64,000 bases of DNA from contig OX235273.1 in the NCBI GenBank assembly GCA_944472155.2, positions 86,360,793 to 86,424,792 of the forward strand, given 5' to 3'. Positions within the stretch are counted from its first letter, which is position 1, and each line of letters begins with the position of its first letter. Source of the DNA: Trichobilharzia szidati (lineage: Eukaryota; Platyhelminthes; Trematoda; Strigeidida; Schistosomatidae). Below the pieces are notes generated by a model, which saw nothing but the letters and a program-made list of their open reading frames with translations, had not been told where the DNA came from and did no database searches. This document shows, one piece after another, positions 33,776-45,889 of this stretch. The position numbers and the translations under genes are program-made.

Positions 33776-34830
33776 CGTACCCAAGAAAATACTTTACATG
33801 AGCTTGAAATTCAAAGGGGACTTAGCTTCCGATATCATGAAACGAAGGATATCACAGTCCCTGAAAAGAACATTCCCTGCTGCATCTCTGAGAATAGCCT
33901 TTACTAGTCGACCATTATTGTTCAATAACCTGAAGGACAAGATCCCGCTGTTGACCAACTCTATGTGTGTTTATCAATTCACCTGCTCTTGTGGAGCTAG
34001 GTATATCGGTCGTTCGACACGAGTTTTGTCCAAGAGGGTGCAAGAACACTATCCTGCATGGTTACGAAAAGGTGGTAGTGGAGCAATAAGAAGCGCGATC
34101 ATTGAACATCTGGTCGATAATGATCACCCTATCTCTATAGCCTCCGCCTTCAAAGTCATCTACAAGGCAAAGAGTAACCTACCCAAATCCCTACGTACCC
34201 GACTCATCTGTATTGCTGAAGCTTTGGCTATCGAAACAGAAAAGCCAGATCTCTGTGTACAGAAGAAGTTCGTTCAACCCCTCCAACTTTCATGGTCTTA
34301 ATCCCTCTATGCTAAAGTATGGTAATCCCCAATCATATTTTAGCTCTACCAATTTTTCATTTTTGTCTATTCAATTTGTATACTCTTCCTTATTACGTCA
34401 ATTGTTACTATTACTACTCTCACTTTTAATTGTCCTCGGTATTATTCCACTTGTTCCACTTGTTATTCTAAATCAATTCCTTTTTACAAAATTAAATTCT
34501 ATGCTATTAAATTTCACACAATATTACGTAGTGTTTTTGTTTTATTCGATTTGTCTTTTTCAAGTTCTATCCATCCTATGAATTATTCTTTATATGACAA
34601 TTATTTGCTTTGCCACTTGACATTTAACTACGATTATAGTCACAAACATTTTAGTTTTAATTGCACTTCATATTATTATTATTATTTTATGCATTCACAC
34701 CTATGATTCAATTCTCTCACCAGACATAACTTCTTAAAAACCATATACATACGACTGTACAGCTTGATGATAAATTCGTTGAAAAGAGTCTCTTCGCTGA
34801 ATCATTTGTTTTGATTTTCTATAATGAATT
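33776..34830 (+). mobile_element. 5'-truncated PLE, endonuclease domain intact
   Basis: Open frame 33798-34301, with related sequence from 33776, then a 3' UTR of about 530 bp ending near TTGTTTTGATTTTCTATAAT, the PLE terminal motif. It is bracketed by the inverted repeat 33310-33502 / 34985-35205. Confidence 0.8.
33798..34301 (+). pseudogene. PLE GIY-YIG endonuclease domain
   Basis: 167 codons without a break. LKFKGDLASDIMKRR is the linker after RT. The endonuclease core is CVYQFTCSCGARYIGRSTRV with RVQEHYPAWLRKG and a conserved C-terminal half (AIIEHLVDNDHPIS, LRTRLICIAEALAIE). The RT domain is missing, so it is not autonomous. Confidence 0.85.
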
Positions 34831-34984
34831 GAGCTTAGAAGACGAGTTACCAATGTAGAGGAAAATTTACTGTGGGTCTTTTAACTATTTGATAACGATA
34901 ACCTTTGAGAACTTCAAGAAACTTGAGCTTGACTGTTTATTTATTAATTTGTATTATTCATGAAACATCGATCACATTTCATAT

Positions 34985-35205
34985 ATAAGTACAACAGTGT
35001 TTTGCATTTTACTAACTTTGCATATCGATTCATCTATATACCTTAATCATTGACAAATTATTGTTCCATATTTCATCTGCAATGAACTAAAGTATGTTAA
35101 GACTGTAATATAACTATTAACTTGCATTATTCAAATTGAATGCAGCTGACAAGATACTGACAAAGTGAGAAATGGATTCGTTTTATCCTACACCATGTGT
35201 TGTTA
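34985..35205. repeat. Right arm of the 200-bp inverted repeat
   Basis: Inverted partner of 33310-33502. It contains an extra AACACATGGTGTA-type insertion near 35190 and a short insertion near 35090. It lies beyond the PLE at 33776-34830. Confidence 0.8.
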
Positions 35206-35209
35206 TTGC

Positions 35210-36073
35210 TTTGTTCATATTCATTAAGGAGAATTCATGTATGAAATTACATTTGTACTCAGAGGTGTTTGATACATGTAACTATAGTTCTGCCCTATTT
35301 TGAATCGTCTTACAATATCAATATCCGATTAGAATAGCTACACTATAGATAATTTCTTTTTCTTCTTTAAATGACTTTGGAGGAAAGAAGGATTTCTTTT
35401 ACGCGTTCATTGATGTCACTAGTTTGTGGACATTGACAATTCAGTCAATAATAATAGTTTGATAACCAAACGCTTTTCACAAAACTTTCACCGATCATGG
35501 AGACGATTCTTAATGATCACTGTACACATACTTATTATATCAACACAACCATGCAATAAAAAACTGATAAGGAATGAATTTTTGTCTAGGCTGTAAGTGA
35601 ATGCACCCTGAGGATGAATTGCATAAGTCAAGCAAATCATATCTAAAGTTTCTAGTTGATTACCTTCAAATACCTCGTAGCATACACTTTGCAATAAGTT
35701 GTATTTGTTAGACATTGTATTTCGATCATCATTTAGAATAATATTTTCTGTCTGATTATTCCTTAAATGCCATATTTTCAATCAGTCTTGGTGCTCTTAA
35801 AATTACTTAACAGCAATGAAATCCATCTATTTGTGATTTGTATAATCCAAACGATGGCTACAATGCACTACTATTTAATTATTCAAAGTCATAATCAAAT
35901 GAAAGGTTATGTAATGTTATTAGGATCTGCTTTAAATAACTTAAAACCAAAAGAAATAAAGACCTTTAATTCAATAGCAACACAGTTAATAATATAAACA
36001 TATATTAGTCTATGTACATGAAGAGTCATAGCGAACGGTTACCACACAATGGCTGACAGAGTATCTGTTTTTA
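35210..36073. other. 3' flank of the receptor kinase gene
   Basis: Two overlapping open frames (35781-35488 on -, 35767-35997 on +) show no family signature. The - frame could be a read-through or UTR of the kinase transcript. No clear AATAAA for the - strand gene was fixed. Confidence 0.4.
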
Positions 36074-39000
36074 TTAACACGGAGTATGACTACAATCACC
36101 AGTATTTTCATACATGTGTAATGGATAGTTGTCTTTTCCAAGGGATGATGAATTTCTTGAAAATTTACAATTTAAGCAAGTGCACTGATGATGTATATGA
36201 TGATGATGATGGTGATGTTGATGGTACTTCTGAGACTGTGATTGATGACTATTACAGTCATGTGGGATAGCTAAACATTTCCATTGTTGACTATCATCTT
36301 CAAGTAAGTGTTTCAGTTTATCATAAATCTGTATTGCGGTTGGACGTTTGTGTGGATTACATGACCACATCTCACACATCATTTCCCAAAGTTCATCATT
36401 CACTAATATAGGTCTATCCAATATAGATGGTGAAGGTGATTTCTCACCATTTATTACTGATCTTGCTGCATCTACTGATAACTTGGAGTTATTGTTCTTA
36501 CTAGTTTCCCTATAATTATTATTCATGCTCTTCACACTACTATGTTCTGTTAATATACGCACCAATTCTTGAAATGTTCTTATCTCCTGAAATGGTTGAC
36601 GGGTTTCCAGATGAAACAGCTCCCATAAAAGTAAACCATATTGCCATATATCTGAACTGAAATAAAATTTATGCTGAAGTAAGGCTTCTGGAGGTAGAAT
36701 TCGAAGTGGTAACTTTTTTCTCGGCGTTAAAACACGATAATATTCATCAATCAACTGATCCTCATTGAATTCACCATCGATGTTATAAATATCATCTTTA
36801 GTTATACTATTCATCGGTGTAAGTTGTACAGCCAAACCAAAATCGCTAATTTTAGGTATATAATTATGATTAATTAAAATATTTCTAGTCGCTAGATCCC
36901 TATGTATCACAGCATTTTTCACTAGATAGACAACACCAGAAATAATCCCAAAAGCAAAACGATATAACTCTCCAACTGTCAATCGATACTTTTCTAGTTC
37001 ATTTGTATCCTCCACAGGTGTTTTCAACTTGTCTTTATCACCAGCTGTGATTAGATGATTCTCTTCATAATCCATTAAAGTATCAATAATTTGATGTGAA
37101 TGCGATCGAATGAAATTAGCTAAACTCTTGTGTATGCAACATTCAAGAATTAAATTTACACCTTGTAGACTGTTACGGTTACTTCTCTTCACTCTGTTGT
37201 CTAACATTATCCCAATCATTTTAACAATATTTTCACAATTATTCAAATTGGTTAATATACGTATTTCATTTTTTAAACATAACAGATTGTTACTATCACT
37301 ATGATTATTATTGTTATTATTATGATTTTCATTGTTTTTGCACATATTTTGTTCAATTGTTGATGAAGCTTTTATAGCAACAGCATAATTTTGATTATCA
37401 CCTTTTAATAATATATCACCTAGTCGACAGTCAATATGTTGTCTGACAAATGAACAGTGTAACCATGCTTTAAACACTGTACCATAATGTCCTGAACCGA
37501 GTGGATAGTTTGATCTTTTAATATATTTACGTGGAATTAACCATTTATCAATTTCATTTAAAGTGTTGTTATTATTATTAGTAGATGCAGATGTAATAGT
37601 CGTTGTTGGTGTCGCTGTTGTTGTTGCTGTTGTAGTGATTGTCGTATTAGTAATATCACTATTAGTGTGAATAGTAGTATCATTAGTTAAGCCTAAAATT
37701 TCATTTAAAATGTGTTCAATTGATTTATAATCCTTATATAGTCTATATGAGGATGATGTTGTTGTTGATGACGATAACAAAGAAGGTGGTTTAAACTGAT
37801 ATGCATGAAAATGATTATATATACGTTTATAAAGAATATTCGGGAGTGAAATATTTGATGAATATTGACTTTTGAAATTAATTTTATAATATAAGCATAT
37901 AATTATACTGCAGATGATGGTGATTAAGGTTACTGGTAAGATAACTAAACTAACCCATAACCCTATCTTTTTTATAATGCTGTGTAGTTTAGTAGATGTA
38001 TAAACATTTATATAATCGTAATCTGTATAAACTAAATTAATCTGTTTATTTATGCTTCCTGCAGTATTGTTAGCTAAACATTTATAGTAAGATTCATTTA
38101 AACTGTTTAGGAAGATTGTCGAGAATGGCAAAGATAGATTGTATGTACAAGTTTGAATCTTTTGATCAATATTTGTTGGATAAATTGTTAAAACAGCATC
38201 ATTTTCATGTTCCACTGAACATATTTGTACAGTTTCCCACTTTATAAGCATTTTACTTTCATTATACACTGCTTTCATCCATTGTATACTTGGTCTTGGT
38301 AAACCAATAGCCTGACAGGTTAATTCTATGCTTATCTCAGTAGTGTTATCAATAGATTTACTGTTATTTAACTGTTTATGCTTTATGAAGGGTTTGACTG
38401 ACTGTATGCTTTGTGTCGGCTTTAAGATTTTTGGTTGAATTTGTTTATATGTATTGAATTTAATCAAGTATTGTTCATCTTCATGTGAACATTTGAATTG
38501 ACTTAACTGATCATTTTGTGATGCATTGAACTGAATAACACTTTTTACTTTCAATGAATACGGTGATGATAACCATAATTTATTCTGAACAGAATTATTT
38601 TGTGCATAAATGTTAAATAATTGAGGCCATTTTTCGGATTCAATTTTTCTAGGTCGTGTATGTAATTTCCGGATACATTCTAGTTCCACAGATGTACCTT
38701 CAACTACAAAAATCTCAGAATTATTCAGTTGTAAGTCTATTTCATAGGACTTTGGAGAACCATATGTCTTGATAATAAAGTATAGCTGTCTTTTATTCAT
38801 AGTGTTATCCATAAAACTGTCCTGTGAACTGCTGTTCAGGAATTCTACAACAGTGAAATCGTTGAAAATGACACACTTTTCTTGTCCAGTACTATAAATT
38901 CCAGTCTGATAAAAACTAACACATTTCGCGCACAATTTTTCTGGCCAGTAATTTGAATATAAATTACTAACGTTGGATACTTCATTGATTCGCTCCGCCA

Positions 39001-39889
39001 GTTCTGGACTCTTATCGAATGATATCTTTGGATAAATAGTGGCGTTATAGATAGGCGGCAGACTCAGTCTATGTACAAGTGTCTTATCAAATGTTGTATA
39101 ATTAAGAGTTTCGTTACCAATAGAAATGAACCAAGTAACATTACGAGGATGATTGTAGCCGAGATTTTCTACAATCCTCCTTTCAGTGTCACTCGGAACA
39201 CACAGGAGATTTTGTTCTTGTGTAACATCACTTTGAAGGTTTTGAATTATTCTAGGAGATTCTAGAAGAGATTTGATGACAAGTAATTGGAAATGTCGTT
39301 TTATTTTACCATATCCAATGGAGAAATTTACTGTCTGACTTACTGATTTAAGTTTTGACCGAATACAACATTTCCAAGCGTACCTGGTACGAATTAAATT
39401 TATTTGTATGTCTTTATAGTTCTCAGATTGTTGTGTGTTGTTTTTATTAAGTATACAGAATGGTTGGCTCTCGATTTCATGGTTTGTCCAAAATGATACA
39501 TTCAAGTTGAATGTGTCATTGCTTATGATTAAGTTTAAGCGATTGGTTTCACTTAAAGATGTCTTATTTTCATTTGAAACTAAACAATCACAATCAAAAT
39601 TGACGTGTAATCTGTTAAGAATTTGACTATCGGTTAACAAGATTTGAATTATTTTCTGACTTATAGGTGCCATTCTGTCCGGTGTGGTTGTCTCGCATAC
39701 AATCAGTGTATTATTCATTGTCTGACGTCTCGTCAATAATGCAAGTTGATAACTAGAAAAAGCATAGAGAATTGGCAATTTGTTAAACGTTTGATGAGTA
39801 CTCAAACATTCTGTTCTTGCCCAGGTACTATTATCTTCAGGTAGATAATACTGATGTTGGTTGACTGTCTTGAGTAGTGTTTCGTTTAC
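36074..39889 (-). CDS. Ig-domain receptor tyrosine kinase, exon 2 (ectodomain part, TM, kinase)
   Basis: Codons for residues 363-1633 of the predicted protein and a stop at 36076-36074. The acceptor is a T-rich tract ending AAAG at 39890; the exon starts GTA AAC in phase 0. Domains: N-glycosylation-rich ectodomain; an Ig fold near residues 875-973 (ELTCQAIGLPRPSIQW ... YYKCLANNTAG); a transmembrane helix near 1000-1025 (GLWVSLVILPVTLITIICSI); a juxtamembrane Thr/Asn-rich run; and a kinase domain from about 1150. The kinase has glycine loop LGSGHYGTVFKA, lysine in AVAIK, HRDLATRN catalytic loop (about 1355), DFGLA (about 1376) and PPEAL in place of APEAL. A His-rich tail follows near the end. 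The Ig-plus-split-kinase plan suggests the PDGFR/VEGFR/FGFR group; which member it is cannot be decided here. Confidence 0.9.
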   Translation of the reverse strand, partial: VNETLLKTVNQHQYYLPEDNSTWARTECLSTHQTFNKLPILYAFSSYQLALLTRRQTMNNTLIVCETTTPDRMAPISQKIIQILLTDSQILNRLHVNFDCDCLVSNENKTSLSETNRLNLIISNDTFNLNVSFWTNHEIESQPFCILNKNNTQQSENYKDIQINLIRTRYAWKCCIRSKLKSVSQTVNFSIGYGKIKRHFQLLVIKSLLESPRIIQNLQSDVTQEQNLLCVPSDTERRIVENLGYNHPRNVTWFISIGNETLNYTTFDKTLVHRLSLPPIYNATIYPKISFDKSPELAERINEVSNVSNLYSNYWPEKLCAKCVSFYQTGIYSTGQEKCVIFNDFTVVEFLNSSSQDSFMDNTMNKRQLYFIIKTYGSPKSYEIDLQLNNSEIFVVEGTSVELECIRKLHTRPRKIESEKWPQLFNIYAQNNSVQNKLWLSSPYSLKVKSVIQFNASQNDQLSQFKCSHEDEQYLIKFNTYKQIQPKILKPTQSIQSVKPFIKHKQLNNSKSIDNTTEISIELTCQAIGLPRPSIQWMKAVYNESKMLIKWETVQICSVEHENDAVLTIYPTNIDQKIQTCTYNLSLPFSTIFLNSLNESYYKCLANNTAGSINKQINLVYTDYDYINVYTSTKLHSIIKKIGLWVSLVILPVTLITIICSIIICLYYKINFKSQYSSNISLPNILYKRIYNHFHAYQFKPPSLLSSSTTTSSSYRLYKDYKSIEHILNEILGLTNDTTIHTNSDITNTTITTTATTTATPTTTITSASTNNNNNTLNEIDKWLIPRKYIKRSNYPLGSGHYGTVFKAWLHCSFVRQHIDCRLGDILLKGDNQNYAVAIKASSTIEQNMCKNNENHNNNNNNHSDSNNLLCLKNEIRILTNLNNCENIVKMIGIMLDNRVKRSNRNSLQGVNLILECCIHKSLANFIRSHSHQIIDTLMDYEENHLITAGDKDKLKTPVEDTNELEKYRLTVGELYRFAFGIISGVVYLVKNAVIHRDLATRNILINHNYIPKISDFGLAVQLTPMNSITKDDIYNIDGEFNEDQLIDEYYRVLTPRKKLPLRILPPEALLQHKFYFSSDIWQYGLLLWELFHLETRQPFQEIRTFQELVRILTEHSSVKSMNNNYRETSKNNNSKLSVDAARSVINGEKSPSPSILDRPILVNDELWEMMCEMWSCNPHKRPTAIQIYDKLKHLLEDDSQQWKCLAIPHDCNSHQSQSQKYHQHHHHHHHIHHQCTCLNCKFSRNSSSLGKDNYPLHMYENTGDCSHTPC

Positions 39890-40675
39890 CTTTAAAAAAA
39901 TAAATAAAAGGATGAAATTTTTATCGAACATATAACACATGGAATTTATACTTACTCCTTCGTCTATTTAACAGATACAGTTGATAGATATTAATAAAAA
40001 CTTATAGGAGTTTATTTCAATTGTAGAAGGTAGCATTTACACCAAAGTGAATAATAGTGAATTTGAAAATATCGAAGTTTATTCAGAATATACATGCATT
40101 CAGATATACACCTCTTAGTCTGAGATTATTACCTGTATGGTGAATAGTATAAAGTAATGCCGATTACAAGCATTATTCTAAGGAAGAATTTCACTGTAGT
40201 CTTCTGCCCTGTGACTTACGTGAAAACTGCTTTAATGTATCTGGCATCTGTACGTCAGTTCAGGTTATCTAGTTATAAAAAGATGGTCTTACGTTCACAG
40301 ACTCCCTTGACCAAAACTGTCTAGATGAGGTGATGATTAGCTCAAATTTAAAATGCATGAAATACAGATATTTACGACGTATGTTAGTAGACTTTCGAAG
40401 GCTTTAAGAAGAAGTTCATTAAGCAAATGAACTTCTAGAGATTAAAGTTGCCAGTTTAAAGAAGGTAAATTTTTAGTAGCATATTCGTGGCATAAAGTTT
40501 GTCAGTCCCAGTGTATGGTGTGACTGAGCTGACAGTATGAGACACTTTGCTAGATTATTCAAATACATTAGAACAAATGCGTCCAAATCCTTGTTCACTT
40601 GTAATTCTTTGTGTTTGAAGGACTTAACAATATGTTTTATACCGTCACTCTGTAGCTGTTAGCCAACTGGTTCAT

Positions 40676-41120
40676 CGATGCCCGACCGAAAGCTGCTACC
40701 TTGACGTGGTGGTCGGGCTTGAACACCGCAATGACCCAACAAGCTATACTGGCTGGAACTTATGTTCCTGCAGGTCCTACCATGCCAGAAAAGTTGTTTG
40801 GATAGCGGTTAGACTAAAAGCAGTTGCCCAATCCAATCCTATGACTTCAAATAAATCACAAAATATCATCCCGGATTGGTCGGGGCCCGGATTAACAACG
40901 ACCGCGCTTTCTGCTGCCGTGTCACGTGGCAGAAGTGATAAATACGCTACTGAGACACACCAAATGAAAAACAACAAACAAAACAGGCCGTGTGTGACCG
41001 GCCACAAGCAGTTGTCCCCTGGGCTCTGAGGTCACGCAACCAACTTCCACGGTGTGGGCAGCCGGGAAGTAACAATCGCCCTCACAATCCGAAGTGCACA
41101 CAATCAATCATCGATGGGTT
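40676..41120 (+). mobile_element. Probable 5' region of an RTE-type LINE
   Basis: GC-richer than its surroundings. It starts with a strong hairpin (GCCCGACC / GGTCGGGC), followed by an open frame (40706-41029) rich in basic and Thr/Ser residues. The - strand frames 41007-40777 and 41107-40922 are shadows. I assign it to a LINE 5' end from its general look and composition, without a diagnostic domain. Confidence 0.4.
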
Positions 41121-42347
41121 TGCAGAATTTGATTGTTCATGAATGAATCATAGGTGCTTTTGTACAACACAATGAGAAAACGAGTAATTTTACAGATAAA
41201 CTCAAAATAATTTTTTAATGTACAACTTCTCATTGGCCTAAACAATCTGAATGTATTTTAAACGAATGAAATTCAAAAACAATAAGGTTAGATTCAGGCA
41301 TTATTGATTTGATTTCGTACTTATCTGCATCATTTACCAGTATAACGCAAATATAACACTAAGGCATGCCGGTGTTTTTACTAGCTAGTGGGAATGCATG
41401 TTACTAAGTCGATGATAGCTGGGTTTTAAGTACCTCTAAATTCAACACCGAGAACGAGCTGGAGATCTAGGAAACATGTTGAGCAGTAATGCCCTTTGAC
41501 GTCTCCTATGGTTAATTATTTATCACTACCCGATATCATACTCAAGTGTTCTACTTTTCATTTAGAATCATTGTCCGTAATTATAATAATTATTTTTTTG
41601 TGTAAACAACACTTCACTTATAATTTAAAAAACCATCATTCTTATATAACATAAAAATGACCACCTCTAGGAAAACCCGATTTCTTAGATTAAATTAATT
41701 TACCAGTGGTGAAAGTGTAACCCATCTGATTCACACTTGTACTCTTACTCTAGCCCTATTCATAGTTGTAACCCTTATAATGTTTATGACCTTCCACACT
41801 TATATTCACTAGGATTTGTCATTACAACCATTGGTTATTAATGTAAATATTAAAGTATACCAAAGCATACTAAGCTATTTCATTCTAGTACCTATCGATT
41901 TGATAGACTACATCTATATACTGTGGTTATCGATTATTTCATGTCAGTATTCCACAGAGTTAGTCTACATCAAAGTTGATTAGAGTAGGACAAGAATATT
42001 AATTCGGCGTCCAACGATGACAGAATAGCATGGAAGGTAATCGTGAGTCTCGCTATTGTGATAGTAAGTGTATATTTCCTCTAAACTGTTAATATAGATA
42101 AAAATGCAGTTAATGCATATGAAATACACATTATTTCAAGTGCGTGTACAATAAAAATAAACCCCTCAAAATGAAATTGCTTTTAGACTAATGTAGTTTT
42201 GAGGTTTATGCCATGTAGTTGTAGTAACCAATGATTTGAAGTCTACCTAAACAACCACATTTGCCACAAGTATCAGATATGACACTAGTGTTAAATTAGT
42301 TATACAAAGAAATGTACCATAAACCAGATAGATAAGCAGTTTTGTTG

Positions 42348-42500
42348 GAGGACTGGAAGCATTCGATAGGAACTTAGGCTTCGACCCTGTTACCACTTGC
42401 CAGTAGGGCTTATCTAAAATTTCAAAGGAATCCTCAAAGATTCTGAACTACATCACCCATGCTATTCGCACTGTGATTCACCTCCCGTAGGAATTCTACG
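42348..42500 (-). mobile_element. tRNA-derived SINE, family B (decayed)
   Basis: Retains blocks of the family at 3612 and 32393: GGAAGCATTCGATAGGAACT, a TTCTGAACTACATCACCCA region over the box B position, and CTATTCGCACTG. The head is damaged. Confidence 0.5.
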
Positions 42501-42744
42501 GACACACTAATTGGTCACTGGCGCAGGAAAGAGTTAACTAGTGTTATCTTATCTATTCTTTAGTTCCAACAAGCATTCCGAACACGTGAGCGCATTTGAT
42601 TTTATAATGGATAATATGGCTAACAATGATAAAATCCTTGGCAATATTTAACAAATGTTTGGGTGTATTTATACAAACAGACTTGAAATTATATCTAATT
42701 ACATGGAACGAAAAAAATAGAGTTCGAACTATGTGAAACAAAAG

Positions 42745-44350
42745 TCAGTCTGAAAGAAGAATGTTGGATTTAAACGGAACTTAATTACATCTGTTGCTCC
42801 TCGCGTCCCACACATCTGCAGAACTGATGCTCCGGAAAAAGAATTAGTTTTCTTGAAAAAAATCTTCATACAAAACGAATATCCACCAAAACTGACTGAC
42901 AAGAACATCAAACCGGAAATTCAAAAACAGGAGACATTATCCGTATCAAAAAGAAACTTTATATGAGCCTTGACTTCAGAGGTAACCCAATCAATGATGA
43001 CCTTAAGAGGAAACTTTTGGCTTCTTTAAGAAGAACTTCCTTTACCGCAACTCTAGGAGTAATGTTCACCAGTCACCACTCGTCCGCGGAAGCCGAAAGA
43101 ACAAGATTTTGTATATGACCACTTCTAGGTGTATATATCAGTTCACCTGTTTTGGTGAGCTAGGTATATTGGTCGTTTGACTCAGATCATCTCTAAAAGG
43201 CTTCAAGAACACTATCCTGCATGGCAGCAAAATACTAGCAGTGACTCTGTTAAAAGCGTAATAACTGAACTTTTGTCACTTTATTTCAACAAACACCTCC
43301 TTTGAGGTGATCTAGAAAATGAAATCCAACATCCATTGCACTACTGAAGCTATAAGTGTACACATGAGGAAACCGGAGCTGTGTATACAGGAAAAAATCT
43401 GTCATACTCTTCTATTATCACGGTATGGACCCTTTTATTTTCGACCTAACTGTTTTTCTTATTTTATTTCCCTGACTATTTCTGTCTCATCCATCCTCCC
43501 GAACTCTTAGGTAACATAAAATGTCCTCTGCACCCTGATTACAACTTACTTATTAAATTATTTACCTCGTTGCGTATCTCTATCACACTTATTCAACTTC
43601 TCATATGTACTGAATGAAATTAGCAACTATTCTTAGGATGTTTGTAAAAAATCATATTTGTAAAATCTCAGCGAGATTGAAATGAGTAATTCCAACGTTT
43701 CGTTCGTCAATCTGGTCCGAACTTCTTCATGGAAATTAATCGAAATTAACATAGGTTTATATATAAAAAGGAACATCACTTGTTTTTGAAAATTTGTCCA
43801 ATCATGAGTCATTCAAAAAGTATTAACAAGTATAATAAACAAAATTTTATGAGCTGTGATCAAAATTTGACCTCGGACTTACAAATATTGGTCTACCTTT
43901 GTTAAACACTTTAAACAGAGTGTGTATATGTGTGTGTGAACAGTTGTAAAACATTTCTTAACGTCTCCATAAGAAGATATGGACAGTCGAGAATTTTGAC
44001 CAAGTATTAATAATTAGTGATACATATCCATTTTTATTTATTAATCAGGATTTCCTATGCATCAGCCAACATCACGCCTTCATGTCCGTTCAAACTGTTA
44101 GTATCTAGAATTTTATGATTAGACGTATTTTCAAAATTATGGTGTTTAGGATTAGCGTTTAGTAGAAGCACCCTGTCGGACTTATTCTTAGGATGATTCA
44201 TCCCTATATTACTGTCCACTTTTACGAGGAAAAATAATTGTACACAAATGCGATTGTACAACTAAAGAAAATGAATTCGCCGAAAAGAGACTCTTCACTG
44301 AACTACACGTCTTGTTTCCGATGAATTCTCTTCAGGTTCTTACAGTTATA
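42745..44350 (+). mobile_element. Decayed PLE: RT C-terminus, GIY-YIG and 3' end
   Basis: 42770-42960 resembles the RT C-terminal region of the 28.1-kb element, and 43135-43210 the endonuclease core (YQFTC ... RYIGR) with frameshifts. 43200-43290 and 43319-43420 continue the C-terminus. A PLE-type 3' end with ACGTTTCGTTCGTCAA (43698) and TCTCTTCAGGTTCTTACA (near 44330) follows. It could be two adjacent copies. Confidence 0.65.
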
Positions 44351-44569
44351 AAAAGTGGTTACAGTTATAACAATAGTTATCTGTCATCATTATAATAATA
44401 TCAGATATATTGTAGATACCTTTCATCCTAAATTATGATTATGAATTTAAAATCAGATTGGCTTCAAGTTGTAGGATGACAAGCTGAATAGAAGTTTACA
44501 TATCTCTGATACTAAAATCTTTCTAAAACCGCACTGAACATATTCATAAAGATTCATTTGATTTCAGAT

Positions 44570-45885
44570 CCAAAACAGAAAATAACAATGAAGACATTAT
44601 GGTTAGCTATGATGTTAATTCATTCTATACTAGCATTCCCATTACTCAAAGTCTCTTTATATCATTATTAGTTTACTAAAGTCAGAGAAAATCCCATCTG
44701 AAAGATGTCCACTAAACACCAATAAGATAATTAAACCCTAAAATTCAGTCTAGTAGCTGATTTACATTTTGTACATTTGAAGGAAATTTAAATGGACAGA
44801 CAAATGGTATAGCCATGAGTTCACTAGCTTCACCAATACCTGCCAACCTCTGCGTCAATCAGTTTGAAGACAACATCTTCTCAGACATACCGAAACCAAA
44901 ATATATGGAAAAGATACACTGATAAAACCTTCGTAGTACTAAAGCGAGACCTGCACAACTCGTTCTTAGAGAAACTGAGTAGTTAATCTCCCAGTATTAA
45001 GTTTGCTTCAATGAGTTGCTCTTTTTAGGCTGCTTAGGTAAGCAAAACGAAAATCCATATTTTAGTATGTCTGTATCTAGGAAGAAAGTAAACTCCAAGA
45101 AATTTTTGAACTTCAAACCCTTAGACCCTACTAGCGCAAAGTTTCCAGTTGTCTCGAATTTTAGGAAAACACACTCTATGATAAGAGATGAAAATGTGAA
45201 AGAAGGCATAGTAAATACCGAAATTCTTAAGAAAAATAACCATCCAAAGAATTTTGATAACAGAGTCAACATCATTTGATAACTTCGAGAACGTACTTCA
45301 AAAACGTGGATCAAAACAGGTGTTATTCCATCTGGATCGAACATGCCAGACTATATCACAAGAATACTCATTAACTGCAAAATGAAAGTTTTCCTCAAAA
45401 TATCAGACACACTAAAAAGTAATCTTATCCATGCGAAAGACCGAACTCTGAAGGATTCATAGTCTAACTGTGTCTATAAAATAAGATGCCCAGAATGTTA
45501 TGCAATATACATCAGACAAAATTCACACTAGAACAAGTTCAAAAGAAATGAACACCTTAGAGCTACTAGTCCACCACCAAAACATCCATTAGGACTAGAA
45601 ATGTCTACAAAATCATCTGACATAGGCCTACATACTATGGAATCACATCATAAAATGGATTTTAATAATACTGAAATCATTCAGAAAAACTTTAAAAACC
45701 ACATACAATGTCTCACGGTAAAAGGGCTCCATGTTAAATGGAGTGCAAATCATCTGAACAGGAATGAAGCATTAAAACAGAATTTGACCTAGAATCAGCA
45801 CTACCACCCTCATGAATTGACAAAATCATTACAAATGTGATAACCACTTTCGTTATGTAAGCACATGTCCCCAAAGTTCATGACG
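44570..45885 (+). mobile_element. Decayed PLE, first part (RT to endonuclease)
   Basis: Broken frames show motif A (VSYDVNSFYTSIPIT, 44602-44646), motif B (NGIAMSSLASPIPANLCV, 44802-44856), a degenerate motif C (RYTDKTF instead of YVDD, near 44915), and a GIY-YIG relic at 45470-45545. It is interrupted by a CR1 insertion; its 3' terminal repeat resumes at 46797. Confidence 0.7.
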
Positions 45886-45889
45886 AATT

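Noticed and set aside
35488..35781. Separate small - strand gene downstream of the kinase
   Set aside because: 97 codons with no signature and no clear acceptor; it may be UTR of the kinase transcript.
45016..45344. Open frames on both strands at 45.0-45.3 kb
   Set aside because: They lie inside a decayed PLE and carry no independent motif.
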